Below, piece by piece: positions 1 to 7,100 of a stretch of DNA of 11,843 bases. Position numbers and translations under genes: made by a program. Source of the stretch: Prevotellaceae bacterium UBA3849 (GTDB lineage: Bacteria > Bacteroidota > Bacteroidia > Bacteroidales > Bacteroidaceae); assembly GCA_002392645.1 (NCBI GenBank), contig DGHL01000048.1:1-11843 (forward strand). Reading direction: 5' to 3'. The notes beneath the pieces were generated by a model. It had not been told where the DNA came from, did no database searches, and was given only the letters and a program-made list of their open reading frames with translations. How positions within the stretch are numbered: position 1 is the first letter of the stretch; every line of letters begins with the position of its first letter.

Positions 1-75
1 CCCTCATCTGCTGACACTCTGCCCTCGAAAGAAATCCGAAAATCTGTCAAAGCTAATTTATAGAACCCACCTTTA
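1..75. repeat. Right half of an inverted-repeat element, truncated by the window edge
   Basis: Bases 6-75 align with the right half of the complete element at 11579-11771. The shared blocks are a GCTgACA/GCTaACA segment, TGCCCT, GAAA, AAAATCTG, and the terminal AGAACCCACCTTTA. The last 18 bases of its end (54-71) recur exactly, in inverse orientation, at 7169-7186. The left half lies outside the window. Its end is 10 bp from the hisB terminator. No coding frame is evident. It is called a repeat because the similarity runs over about 70 bp rather than only the tip. Confidence 0.7.
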
Positions 76-81
76 GTAAAT

Positions 82-121
82 AACGACCGCTTAGCAAAGA
101 TGACATTGCTAAGCGGTCGTT
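82..121 (-). terminator. Terminator hairpin after hisB
   Basis: This is a perfect 15-bp stem, ACGACCGCTTAGCAA with its complement, extendable by one A-T pair, around the 8-nt loop 98-105. On the minus strand it lies 56 bp past the hisB stop codon and is followed by TATTTACT, a modest U-rich tail. It probably ends the valS-membrane protein-hisB unit. The plus-strand side also has T residues, so it could act in both directions. Confidence 0.75.
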
Positions 122-176
122 TCATGTATTCTTGCTCAGACAAGCGTCACTGCATGTCGAACGATGAATTATTGTA

Positions 177-1247
177 TTATAGTGCTCCTTTCGTTGATGG
201 CAGTTGATAGTGGTATATGTCACGTTTAACAGCCATTCGTATAGAGCGTGCGAAGGCTTTGAAGATGCCTTCTATCTTATGGTGCTCGTTATCTCCTTCT
301 GCCTTGATGTTAAGGTTCATCTTGGCGGCGTCGCTGACGCTCTTGAAGAAATGTAGGAACATCTCTGTTGGCATCTCGCCAACTTTCTCGCGGTGGAACT
401 CTGCATCCCATACGAGCCATGGACGGCCACCGAAGTCGAGTGTTACCTGGCAGAGACAGTCATCCATAGGCAGGGTGTAACCGTAGCGCTCTATGCCGCG
501 CTTGTCGCCAAGGGCCTTAAGCAAACATTCGCCAAGGACGATGCCGGTGTCCTCTATGGAGTGGTGCTCGTCAACGTGCAGGTCGCCGTTGCAACGTACG
601 TAGAGGTCCATCATACCGTGGCGGCCTATCTGCTCGAGCATGTGGTCGAAGAAGCCCAGTCCGGTCTGTATGTCACACTTACCTGTTCCGTCAAGGTTTA
701 TGCGTACGGTGATGTCAGTCTCGTGGGTAGTGCGTGTTATCTCTGCGGTGCGCTCGCCGGCGAAGAGAATCTCTGAAATCTTCTCCCATGTGATGTCGTC
801 CTTGCCGAGTATGAGAGCCTTGCATCCAAGGTTCTCAGCAAGCTGCGCATCGGTTTCGCGGTCGCCGATGACGTAGGAGTTGGCAAGATCGTACTCGGGA
901 TTGTCGATATACTCTGTCAGCATACCTGTGCCAGGCTTGCGGCAAGGGTGGTTATCTTCAGGGAAGTGGCGGTCAATGAGGATGTTGTCAAACTCAATGC
1001 CTTCGCCCTTCAAGGTCTGGAGTATGAAGTTGTGGACTGGCCAGAAGGTGTCCTCAGGGAAAGAGTCTGTTCCGAGTCCGTCTTGGTTGCTCACCATTAC
1101 AAACTCAAAATCGAGGTTCTTGCGTATGAAGCCGAGGTTGCGGAATACACCCTCCACGAACTCCAGTTTCTCAAAGCTGTCTATCTGTTCGTCGGCAGGC
1201 TCCTTGATAAGTGTGCCGTCGCGGTCTATGAATAGGAGTCTTTTCAT
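177..1247 (-). CDS. hisB: Bifunctional histidinol-phosphatase / imidazoleglycerol-phosphate dehydratase
   Basis: The 356-aa cytoplasmic protein carries out two steps of histidine synthesis: dehydration of imidazoleglycerol phosphate and dephosphorylation of histidinol phosphate. Residues 1-165 form the HAD phosphatase, with DRDGT (8-12, nucleophile Asp8), SNQDG (53-57), K104 and GDRETD (128-133). Residues 168-356 form the dehydratase, with GFFDHMLEQIGRHG (198-211), DEHHSIEDTG (226-235), EGDNEHHKIEG (317-327) and STKG (351-354). Both active sites look intact. The zinc-loop positions that are Cys-His-Cys-Cys in E. coli HisB read Asp92-His94-His100-Cys102 here. The start is the only ATG that fits the HAD motif and lies 12 bp after the stop of the upstream membrane protein, so co-transcription is likely. 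No other his gene is in the window. Confidence 0.96.
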   Translation of the reverse strand: MKRLLFIDRDGTLIKEPADEQIDSFEKLEFVEGVFRNLGFIRKNLDFEFVMVSNQDGLGTDSFPEDTFWPVHNFILQTLKGEGIEFDNILIDRHFPEDNHPCRKPGTGMLTEYIDNPEYDLANSYVIGDRETDAQLAENLGCKALILGKDDITWEKISEILFAGERTAEITRTTHETDITVRINLDGTGKCDIQTGLGFFDHMLEQIGRHGMMDLYVRCNGDLHVDEHHSIEDTGIVLGECLLKALGDKRGIERYGYTLPMDDCLCQVTLDFGGRPWLVWDAEFHREKVGEMPTEMFLHFFKSVSDAAKMNLNIKAEGDNEHHKIEGIFKAFARSIRMAVKRDIYHYQLPSTKGAL

Positions 1248-1259
1248 TATAAAGTCAAT

Positions 1260-2201
1260 TTAACTTTTGTGTTCTACTTGTAAGCCTTCCTTTGCTTTTA
1301 CATTACCATATAAATAAAGCTGTACAAAATTAAGCGGTGTGCAATTTATAAGAAATACTAATGCTGATGCTAATGCACTAAATAGCAAAAGTAATGATAT
1401 GTTAAAGGTAGAGATTTGCGTGTCGCCATTTGTCAAGATGCTCTCTTTGAGGCTTTCCATATATGATTGTGAAAATATAAATTCTGGCAAACGAAGCAAT
1501 AATGTTATCACCGATGTTATAAATGATGTAAGCAGTGTCACTCCCATATACTTCAGAATGTATTTGCTGCCCGTCTTATATGATTTCCACATGGCTGACA
1601 GGCTAATCTTCTTATCTTCAATGAGAAATTCATATCCAGAATAGATTAATGGCTGAAATAGTACCAACAGAGCGATAATAGTCAACAATAGTACAGGTAT
1701 GAGGCAGAGAAACAGTATATCCTTTATACCACATGCAGAAACAAGTGAAGCGAAGGCTGCTATTATCAGCATGAATACAAACAATATTGCCATGCCTACA
1801 GCGGTAAACGGTAAAATGCGTATTACCATATGGGTTGTACGCTTTATTGTGTTTACCCACCGTTTCCCTTTGCCAGACAGTGTGTCCTCTTGTTCTAAGC
1901 CCATCATTTGTCTGTTGTATAGCATCAGTCGTCCGTCAGCATACAAGAAACACAATAGCTCAACTATCAATAAAAGAAATAATAGTCCATATCCATACAG
2001 AATTCTTGATGGTTGAATATCATCGTTTGCCAAAATAGAAACATATTGATTTGTAATGTATAGATTAATAAACAGTGATAAGATTGAAAAAACTATACAA
2101 TATGGCAACATAGCATAACATAGTGGTTTCAGATTCTTTATGAAGAATCCGAAACCATCTTTTATGCATGCCACGTATGAGCGTTCCTTATAGACTTCCA
2201 T
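1260..2201 (-). CDS. Six-helix membrane protein of unknown function
   Basis: I do not recognise the family of this 313-aa protein. About six hydrophobic helices are visible, at residues 28-50, 68-87, 127-156, 161-186, 216-236 and 265-287. A polar segment (90-126) rich in Lys, Arg and Glu separates helices 2 and 3, and an Ile/Leu-rich amphipathic stretch with Lys (187-215) precedes helix 5. No signal peptide, catalytic motif or ATP-binding motif is apparent. It resembles the broad group of hypothetical Bacteroidetes integral membrane proteins. The ATG is fixed because an in-frame TAA lies two codons upstream. A run of 7-bp repeats abuts the start codon, with no Shine-Dalgarno sequence. It lies between valS and hisB, 12 bp before hisB, so it is probably in their transcript. 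A functional link to histidine synthesis is not shown. Confidence 0.85.
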   Translation of the reverse strand: MEVYKERSYVACIKDGFGFFIKNLKPLCYAMLPYCIVFSILSLFINLYITNQYVSILANDDIQPSRILYGYGLLFLLLIVELLCFLYADGRLMLYNRQMMGLEQEDTLSGKGKRWVNTIKRTTHMVIRILPFTAVGMAILFVFMLIIAAFASLVSACGIKDILFLCLIPVLLLTIIALLVLFQPLIYSGYEFLIEDKKISLSAMWKSYKTGSKYILKYMGVTLLTSFITSVITLLLRLPEFIFSQSYMESLKESILTNGDTQISTFNISLLLLFSALASALVFLINCTPLNFVQLYLYGNVKAKEGLQVEHKS

Positions 2202-2292
2202 GGTTTATGGTTTAGAGTTTACTGTTTATAGTTTACCGTTTACGGTTTGTTGTTTACGGTTTACAGTTTTGGGTTTGCGGTTTGGGGTTTAA
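2202..2292. repeat. Thirteen degenerate 7-bp tandem repeats abutting a start codon
   Basis: From base 2202 the plus strand divides exactly into 13 heptamers of the form (G/A/C/T)GTTTA(C/T), for example GGTTTAT, AGTTTAC, CGTTTAC and GGTTTGC. The array ends at 2292 and fills 91 of the 127 bp between valS and the membrane-protein gene. On the transcribed strand it reads as (GTAAACC)-like units ending directly at the ATG. Stop codons in the frame of the gene show it is not translated as part of it. Units vary at one to three positions, so it is not a freshly expanded perfect array. Confidence 0.9.
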
Positions 2293-2328
2293 AGTCCTTA
2301 TTCCCTAAACTTTATACATTATTCCTTT

Positions 2329-5055
2329 TTACCCTTTGTTCTTAAGTTCCTTGATAGTCTGCTCAAGTACGGCAATCTTCTCGAGAGAGTCAGCCTCTTT
2401 CTTGCGCTCCAATGCTACGACAGCCTCTGGTGCGTTGGCAACGAAACGCTCGTTAGAGAGTTTCTTGCGAACACCGTTGATGAAGCCCTGTAGGTGCTTC
2501 AGCTCTGCCTCAGCCTTGGCTATCTCTGCTTCTACGTCGATGAGGTCGCCCAAAGGCACGGCGTACTCGCGGGTACCTATCATGAATGTGCTTGAGCCGT
2601 CACCCTTCTGTTGCACGTAGTTGATGTCAGAGAGGCCTGCCATCTTCTTGATGATAGGACCGAGTGCCGGACACTGCGTAACAACCTTGTCATCGGCTCC
2701 GCTGACAACGACCTCAAGAATCAGTGGTTCGCGTGGAGCAATGTTCTTGGTCTGGCGAACGCCACGCACACCAGAGATAACCTGCTTAGCCTCCTCGTAG
2801 TCGGCAAGTAGGCGCTGCTCATCCTCAGTTGGTGCGTCAAGCTTGAACACAGATACCATCAATGACTCACCTGGCTTGCGGTCAGCAATGTGCTGCCACA
2901 GTTCCTCAGTGATGAACGGCATGAATGGATGTATGATGTGCAGAAGCTGGTCGAAGATATTGAGTGTAGCCTCGAGTGTGGCCTTGTCGATAGGAGCCTG
3001 GTATGCAGGCTTTATCATCTCAAGGTACCAGCCAGAGAACTCATCAGTGAACAGCTTGAAGGCTGCCATGAGAGCCTCGTTAAGGCGATACTTAGAATAG
3101 TCGTCGTTGATTTCTGCATATACAGCCTTTACCTTTGCATTCATCCATGCAATGGTCTTCTTGTTTGGTTCCGGCTGCTCTATGTCGGCTACCTCCCAGC
3201 CCTTTACGAGACGGAAGGCATTCCACATCTTGTTACAGAAGTTCATACCCTGTGCGCACAGTGCGTCATCATACAGGATGTCGTTGCCGGCAGGAGCCGC
3301 AAGCATCATACCCATACGCACGCCGTCAGCGCCGTACTTCTCTATCAGCTCGAGAGGGTCAGGAGAGTTGCCCAGTGACTTACTCATCTTACGACCGAGT
3401 TTGTCGCGTACGATGCCTGTGAAATATACGTTGCGGAAAGGTATCTGCTTCTGATACTCGCAACCAGCCATAATCATACGTGCTACCCAGAAGAATATGA
3501 TGTCAGGACCAGTAACAAGGTCGCTTGTTGGGTAGTAATAGTTTATCTCTTCGTTGCCGGGGTTGTTGATACCGTCAAACAGAGATATAGGCCAGAGCCA
3601 TGAAGAGAACCATGTGTCAAGTGCATCCTCGTCGCGCTTCAGCTGGTCGGCGGTGATGGATGGGTCAATCTCCTTAGCCTTCTTGAGGGCCTCCTCCTCT
3701 GTGAGTGCCACGACGAAGCGCTCCTCGCCCTCTGCGGTCTCTGGCAGGAAGTATGCTGGTATGCGGTGTCCCCACCACAGCTGACGTGAGATACACCAGT
3801 CTTGTATGTTCTCAAGCCAGTTCTTGTATGTGGTTACATATTTGTTAGGATAGAACTTCAGTTCGCCATTGAGCACTGGTGGCAGTGCTATGTCTGCCAT
3901 GTGCTGCATAGAGAGGAACCACTGCTTGCAGAGGCGTGGCTCTACTGCGGTGTCCTGGTTGCGCTCTGAATAACCCACCTTGTTGTCATAGTCCTCAATG
4001 TGGTCCATGAGGCCTGCGTTCTCAAGGTCGATGGCAATCTGCTTGCGCACTACCATGCGATCCAGACCGACGTACATGCCTGCAGCCTCTGAAATGGTGC
4101 CGTCAGGGTTGAAGATGTCTATTGTCTCAAGGTTGTGAGTCTTACCCAGTGCGTAGTCATTTACGTCATGGGCAGGAGTAACCTTCAGACAGCCTGTACC
4201 GAATTCTATGTCAACATAGCGGTCCTCGATGACAGGTATTACGCGGTTTACGAGAGGTACGATTACCTTATGGCCCTTCAGCCACTGGTTCTTCACGTCC
4301 TTAGGGTTGATACACATGGCGGTATCGCCCATGATGGTCTCAGGACGTGTGGTAGCTACCACTGCATAGTAGCCCTTCTCGTCCTTGTGGAACACCTCTC
4401 CCTCTTCACCTGTAAGCACTACAGGGTTGGTGTCGGCGTCAGCCACATAGTATTTCAGGTGATAGAGTTTTGACTTCTCCTCACGATATATTACCTCCTC
4501 GGTAGAAAGCACGGTCTGGGCCTTCGGGTCCCAGTTTACCATACGCAGGCCACGGTAGATGTAACCCTTGTTGTAAAGGTCCACGAACACCTTCAACACT
4601 GACTCTGAGCGTTTCTCGTCCATGGTGAATGCAGTGCGGTCCCAGTCGCATGATGCACCGAGCTTGCGCAACTGCTTCAGTATGATGCCGCCGTGCTCCT
4701 CGGTCCATGCCCATGCGTGCTTCAAGAACTCCTCGCGGGTGAGGTCACGCTTCTTTATACCCTGCTGTGCCAGTTTGTTAACCACCTTTGCCTCAGTTGC
4801 TATTGAGGCATGGTCGGTGCCAGGCACCCAACAGGCATTCTTACCGTCAAGGCGAGCCTTACGGATGAGGATGTCCTGAATGGTGTTGTTAAGCATGTGT
4901 CCCATGTGGAGTACGCCGGTCACGTTTGGCGGCGGTATTACTATGGTATATGGCTCGCGGCCGTCAGGCTTACTTGCAAACAGTTTGTTGTCGGTCCAAT
5001 ACTGGTACCATTTTGATTCTACCTCCTTTGGAGAGTATTTACTTGCTAATTCCAT
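2329..5055 (-). CDS. valS: Valyl-tRNA synthetase
   Basis: This 908-aa class I synthetase charges tRNA-Val in the cytoplasm and edits mischarged threonine. Visible signatures are PPPNVTGVLHMGH (41-53, HIGH motif), the CP1 editing domain at about 195-400 with TTRPETIMGDTA (235-246) and GTGCLKVTPAHD (286-297), GRKMSKS (554-560), the anticodon-binding domain at about 640-800, and the C-terminal coiled coil at about 842-908 typical of ValS. Length matches the family. A longer reading from TTG at 5094 is possible, but that codon lies inside the promoter. MELASKYSPKEVE at 5055 matches the usual N-terminus, so the ATG is chosen. It is transcribed from the promoter at 5092-5123, and the membrane protein and hisB follow on the same strand. 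Confidence 0.97.
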   Translation of the reverse strand: MELASKYSPKEVESKWYQYWTDNKLFASKPDGREPYTIVIPPPNVTGVLHMGHMLNNTIQDILIRKARLDGKNACWVPGTDHASIATEAKVVNKLAQQGIKKRDLTREEFLKHAWAWTEEHGGIILKQLRKLGASCDWDRTAFTMDEKRSESVLKVFVDLYNKGYIYRGLRMVNWDPKAQTVLSTEEVIYREEKSKLYHLKYYVADADTNPVVLTGEEGEVFHKDEKGYYAVVATTRPETIMGDTAMCINPKDVKNQWLKGHKVIVPLVNRVIPVIEDRYVDIEFGTGCLKVTPAHDVNDYALGKTHNLETIDIFNPDGTISEAAGMYVGLDRMVVRKQIAIDLENAGLMDHIEDYDNKVGYSERNQDTAVEPRLCKQWFLSMQHMADIALPPVLNGELKFYPNKYVTTYKNWLENIQDWCISRQLWWGHRIPAYFLPETAEGEERFVVALTEEEALKKAKEIDPSITADQLKRDEDALDTWFSSWLWPISLFDGINNPGNEEINYYYPTSDLVTGPDIIFFWVARMIMAGCEYQKQIPFRNVYFTGIVRDKLGRKMSKSLGNSPDPLELIEKYGADGVRMGMMLAAPAGNDILYDDALCAQGMNFCNKMWNAFRLVKGWEVADIEQPEPNKKTIAWMNAKVKAVYAEINDDYSKYRLNEALMAAFKLFTDEFSGWYLEMIKPAYQAPIDKATLEATLNIFDQLLHIIHPFMPFITEELWQHIADRKPGESLMVSVFKLDAPTEDEQRLLADYEEAKQVISGVRGVRQTKNIAPREPLILEVVVSGADDKVVTQCPALGPIIKKMAGLSDINYVQQKGDGSSTFMIGTREYAVPLGDLIDVEAEIAKAEAELKHLQGFINGVRKKLSNERFVANAPEAVVALERKKEADSLEKIAVLEQTIKELKNKG

Positions 5056-5091
5056 TTTGGTATATTGGGTTGTTATTTTTATTTCAATTTG

Positions 5092-5123
5092 CAAAGGTAC
5101 TCATTTTTTCTGATATACCCAAA
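5092..5123 (-). promoter_or_regulatory. valS promoter, Bacteroidetes type
   Basis: On the minus strand TTTG (5120-5123) is followed by 20 nt and then TACCTTTG (5092-5099). This is a full match to the Bacteroidetes primary-sigma consensus TTTG/TAnnTTTG with normal spacing. Transcription should start a few bases downstream, leaving an AT-rich leader of roughly 30 nt before the valS ATG at 5055. Confidence 0.85.
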
Positions 5124-5170
5124 TATTATTGTATTCAAGTTTCGCTTTTGCTCACTTCTGGGAAATTAAA

Positions 5171-5329
5171 AGGAGTTAAGGGGAGTTATCGCGGCTTTTC
5201 AGCCGCTCGGGGAGTTAAAGGACATTACTTCTGCTTTCCCCTTTTTGAGGAGTCGGGCTTGTTTTCGAGGGGGTAGGTATTGTCCCCTAACTCCTCTTTA
5301 CTCCCCTTAACTCCCCTTAACTCCTCAAA
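5171..5329. repeat. Inverted clusters of a 10-bp GGAGTTAAGG unit
   Basis: On the plus strand the unit occurs at 5172-5181, 5182-5191 (degenerate) and 5211-5220. Four back-to-back copies lie in the opposite orientation at 5285-5324. This gives a perfect 18-bp inverted repeat (5171-5188 with 5308-5325) and a second, 10-bp one (5244-5253 with 5320-5329). A GC-rich hairpin, GCGGCTTTTCAGCCGC (5191-5206), sits inside the left cluster. Nothing here is coding. It lies immediately upstream of the valS promoter. Confidence 0.85.
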
Positions 5330-5473
5330 CTATCCGGACTTCAGAAAGTTGAGTTATTGTATAATTGGAATTTGGAAGAGTTGAAAAAAGAAAAAATCTT
5401 TGATTCTTCAATCCATTAATCCTTTTGCTATGTACTTGGCGTAGCTTTGCTTGGGAAGCTTTTTCCAATCCTA

Positions 5474-6508
5474 TCAGTACACTCTAAGCCTGTCACCAAC
5501 GCGAGGCATATAGTCGTTTGGCAGGTCGTTCATCTTGTACAGACTGCTCAGGCGTATGCCATACATCTGTGAGATGTCATACATGCTCTGTCCTGCCATT
5601 ACCGTATGCAGGTAACCCTTGTATTTCCTTTCTGCCTTCTTCGCTTTCTTCTTGAGATATACTATGTCGCCATTGGCGAGTACGGTGTTCTTGTTCCTCT
5701 CGTTGTATTTTGCTAATGCGCGGTAGCTTATGTTTACGTCAAGAGCGATGGAGCGGAAAGTCTCTCCCTGCTGTGCTATGATGTATAAGTTGTCGTTATA
5801 CATATATATACGATGGTTTTTCACCACCCTGCCCAGCAGGTCCTCCTTTTTCTTCTTGGTTGTCTTAGTCTTGTCTTTTGTTCCGGCCTTGGCTTTTTTA
5901 AATATTCTGTCAAGCCATGTGCCAGCTTCTTTCAGGTCAAAGTCTTTCTTTCTGCTTGAATTCGTAGAGGCAGTTCCGCCGCCTTGGTATGCGGTGTTTG
6001 AATCATAATTGTATAGCTTGTACAGCTCTATTATCTCTATCAGTTTTTCCGCATATTGTGGGTTGGTGGCATATCCGCATGCTTTCAAGCCTCTTGCCCA
6101 TCCTTTGTAGTCGGTGGTTTTAAGTGAATACAGAGATTTGTATCTGTTGCCCTGTAGGAACTTGCTGTGGTCTATGAAACTCTCGCGTGCCGTATTGTAT
6201 GCACGGAAGCAATCGTCTTTCTTGTCGTCGTCAACGTATATTGTTCCGCCGGTCCATCCATTGTGGCATTTTATGCCGAAGTGATTGTTTGCTTTCGTCG
6301 CAAGACGACTTAGTCCGGCTCCGCTTTCAAACAGTCCTTGAGCCAATGTTATTGAGGCAGGTATTCCGTAGGTTCTCATCTGCTCTATGGCGATGTCCTT
6401 GTATTTGTTTATGTAGTTCTGATATGCTGAGTTCCATTTTATTGCAGCGTTGGAACTCAGGATGCAAATACACAGCAGTGTTACTATAGTAATAAGGTGT
6501 CTGCGCAT
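5474..6508 (-). CDS. Secreted GH73-type glucosaminidase with two LysM domains
   Basis: The 344-aa protein should cleave N-acetylglucosaminyl bonds in peptidoglycan in the periplasm or at the cell surface. Residues 1-21 form a signal peptide (basic start, hydrophobic core, cleavage near SNA-A). Residues 25-168 match the glucosaminidase (PF01832/GH73) fold, with catalytic Glu61 in QGLFESGAG (57-65), NNHFGIK (74-80) and CGYATNPQYAEKL (144-156). A Lys/Thr-rich linker (about 175-230) follows. Two LysM-like modules, about 233-285 and 299-343, should bind glycan strands. The arrangement matches common Bacteroidetes cell-wall hydrolases. The next upstream feature is the tRNA terminator, only 35 bp away. 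No clear TAnnTTTG box was found between them; TTTATTTG (6533-6540) is the nearest. Exact bond specificity cannot be read from the sequence. Confidence 0.92.
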   Translation of the reverse strand: MRRHLITIVTLLCICILSSNAAIKWNSAYQNYINKYKDIAIEQMRTYGIPASITLAQGLFESGAGLSRLATKANNHFGIKCHNGWTGGTIYVDDDKKDDCFRAYNTARESFIDHSKFLQGNRYKSLYSLKTTDYKGWARGLKACGYATNPQYAEKLIEIIELYKLYNYDSNTAYQGGGTASTNSSRKKDFDLKEAGTWLDRIFKKAKAGTKDKTKTTKKKKEDLLGRVVKNHRIYMYNDNLYIIAQQGETFRSIALDVNISYRALAKYNERNKNTVLANGDIVYLKKKAKKAERKYKGYLHTVMAGQSMYDISQMYGIRLSSLYKMNDLPNDYMPRVGDRLRVY

Positions 6509-6543
6509 AAACGTCGGTATATGGTTTCGTACAAATAAAATGA

Positions 6544-6572
6544 GCGATGCTCAACCTGTCATTGAACATCGC
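6544..6572 (-). terminator. Terminator of the tRNA operon
   Basis: On the minus strand GCGATGTTCAA pairs with TTGAGCATCGC (11 bp, one G-U pair) around the 7-nt loop 6555-6561. It is followed by TCATTTTATTT. It lies 19 bp past the 3' end of the last tRNA-Glu and 35 bp before the glucosaminidase ATG. Confidence 0.8.
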
Positions 6573-6591
6573 CTTGCTTCGTTTTGTTTTG

Positions 6592-6664
6592 TAGTGGGTA
6601 CGGGAGTCGAACCCGTGTACCCGGCGTGAGAGGCCGGTATCCTAGGCCACTAGATGAACCCACC
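6592..6664 (-). tRNA. tRNA-Glu (CTC), copy 2
   Basis: This 73-nt tRNA has a cloverleaf with acceptor GGTGGGT/ACCCACT and discriminator A. The first acceptor pair is G-U. The D-arm contains CTAGTGGCCTAGGA, the anticodon stem is CCGGC/GCCGG with loop CTCTCAC (anticodon CTC), and the T-arm is ACGGG TTCGACT CCCGT. CCA is not encoded. The sequence is identical to the copy at 6757-6829. Confidence 0.95.
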
Positions 6665-6756
6665 ATTATTCTTTCCTCTTGCTCTCTGTATCTTCCTCTT
6701 TTTGTGTATGTAAGCCATAATCGTGAACTATGAATTCATAACTATGAACTTTATAG

Positions 6757-6829
6757 TAGTGGGTACGGGAGTCGAACCCGTGTACCCGGCGTGAGAGGCC
6801 GGTATCCTAGGCCACTAGATGAACCCACC
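6757..6829 (-). tRNA. tRNA-Glu (CTC), copy 1
   Basis: This 73-nt gene is identical to the one at 6592-6664, with anticodon CTC in loop CTCTCAC. It lies 16 bp downstream of tRNA-Ser and 92 bp upstream of the second copy. That spacer holds a small palindrome, ATGAATTCAT (6731-6740), and a repeated AACTATGAA. Co-transcription of all three tRNAs from 6985-7016 is inferred from spacing and the single visible promoter. Confidence 0.95.
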
Positions 6830-6845
6830 ATTTTTGAGTAAGGTG

Positions 6846-6932
6846 CGGAAGGTGGGGGATTCGAACCCCCGGTACGGTAACCCGTACGTCAGTTTAGCAA
6901 ACTGGTGGTTTCAGCCACTCACCCAACCTTCC
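6846..6932 (-). tRNA. tRNA-Ser (GCT)
   Basis: This 87-nt class II tRNA has acceptor GGAAGGT/ACCTTCC and discriminator G, anticodon loop TTGCTAA (anticodon GCT, reading AGC/AGU), and a long variable arm with stem GTACGG/CCGTAC. The T-arm is GGGGG TTCGAAT CCCCC. The outermost anticodon-stem pair appears to be a C-A mismatch. CCA is not encoded. It is the first gene after the promoter at 6985-7016. Confidence 0.94.
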
Positions 6933-6984
6933 TTTTCATATCTGAAAGCGGAGCCAAACCGACACCTTTTCTCAAATGCGAGTG

Positions 6985-7016
6985 CAAAGGTACAACTTTT
7001 TTTTTAATCTGCCAAA
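6985..7016 (-). promoter_or_regulatory. tRNA operon promoter, Bacteroidetes type
   Basis: On the minus strand TTTG (7013-7016), 20 nt including an A-tract, and TACCTTTG (6985-6992) match the Bacteroidetes consensus. The -7 box is identical to that of valS, and so is the 20-nt spacing. A leader of about 45 nt precedes tRNA-Ser. Confidence 0.85.
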
Positions 7017-7100
7017 TGTTTTGTGATTTTTTTTATTGTATTTTTAATTTCGTACATTATTTCACACATTGTTATTACTGTATTTATCCCTGAAAAATAA

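Larger units (their letters stand above)
5056..5473. other. Gene-free region between glucosaminidase and valS
   Basis: This 418-bp stretch contains no credible coding frame. It holds the valS leader and promoter (5056-5123), the clusters of 10-bp inverted units (5171-5329), and about 140 bp of AT-rich sequence (5330-5473) downstream of the glucosaminidase stop. In that last part only a weak 4-bp hairpin near 5398-5409 is seen. On the minus strand a pyrimidine-rich run follows it, so termination there is possible but not convincing. Confidence 0.6.

Noticed and set aside
393..776. Plus-strand open frames of 80-160 codons opposite hisB, valS, DUF1015 and the glycosidase.
   Set aside because: They are antisense to well-supported genes, show no family motifs, and follow from codon bias of the real strand.
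5056..5094. Extension of ValS by 13 residues from a TTG codon at 5094.
   Set aside because: The TTG lies inside the TACCTTTG promoter box, and the family N-terminus begins at the ATG at 5055.
5391..5425. Terminator for the glucosaminidase gene.
   Set aside because: The stem is only GATT/AATC with a 4-nt loop. The T-rich run after it on the minus strand is not enough on its own.
6533..6564. Promoter for the glucosaminidase gene at TTTATTTG.
   Set aside because: The -7 box has a mismatch at its conserved A, and no TTTG lies at about 20 nt upstream. The region is also occupied by the tRNA terminator.
6656..6829. The 9-mer GAACCCACC is shared by the tRNA-Glu 5' ends and the ends of the inverted-repeat element, suggesting a tRNA origin or att site.
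   Set aside because: The match stops after nine bases and lies in the acceptor stem start, not the 3' end used as att sites. It is likely chance, though worth a glance if the element family is studied.
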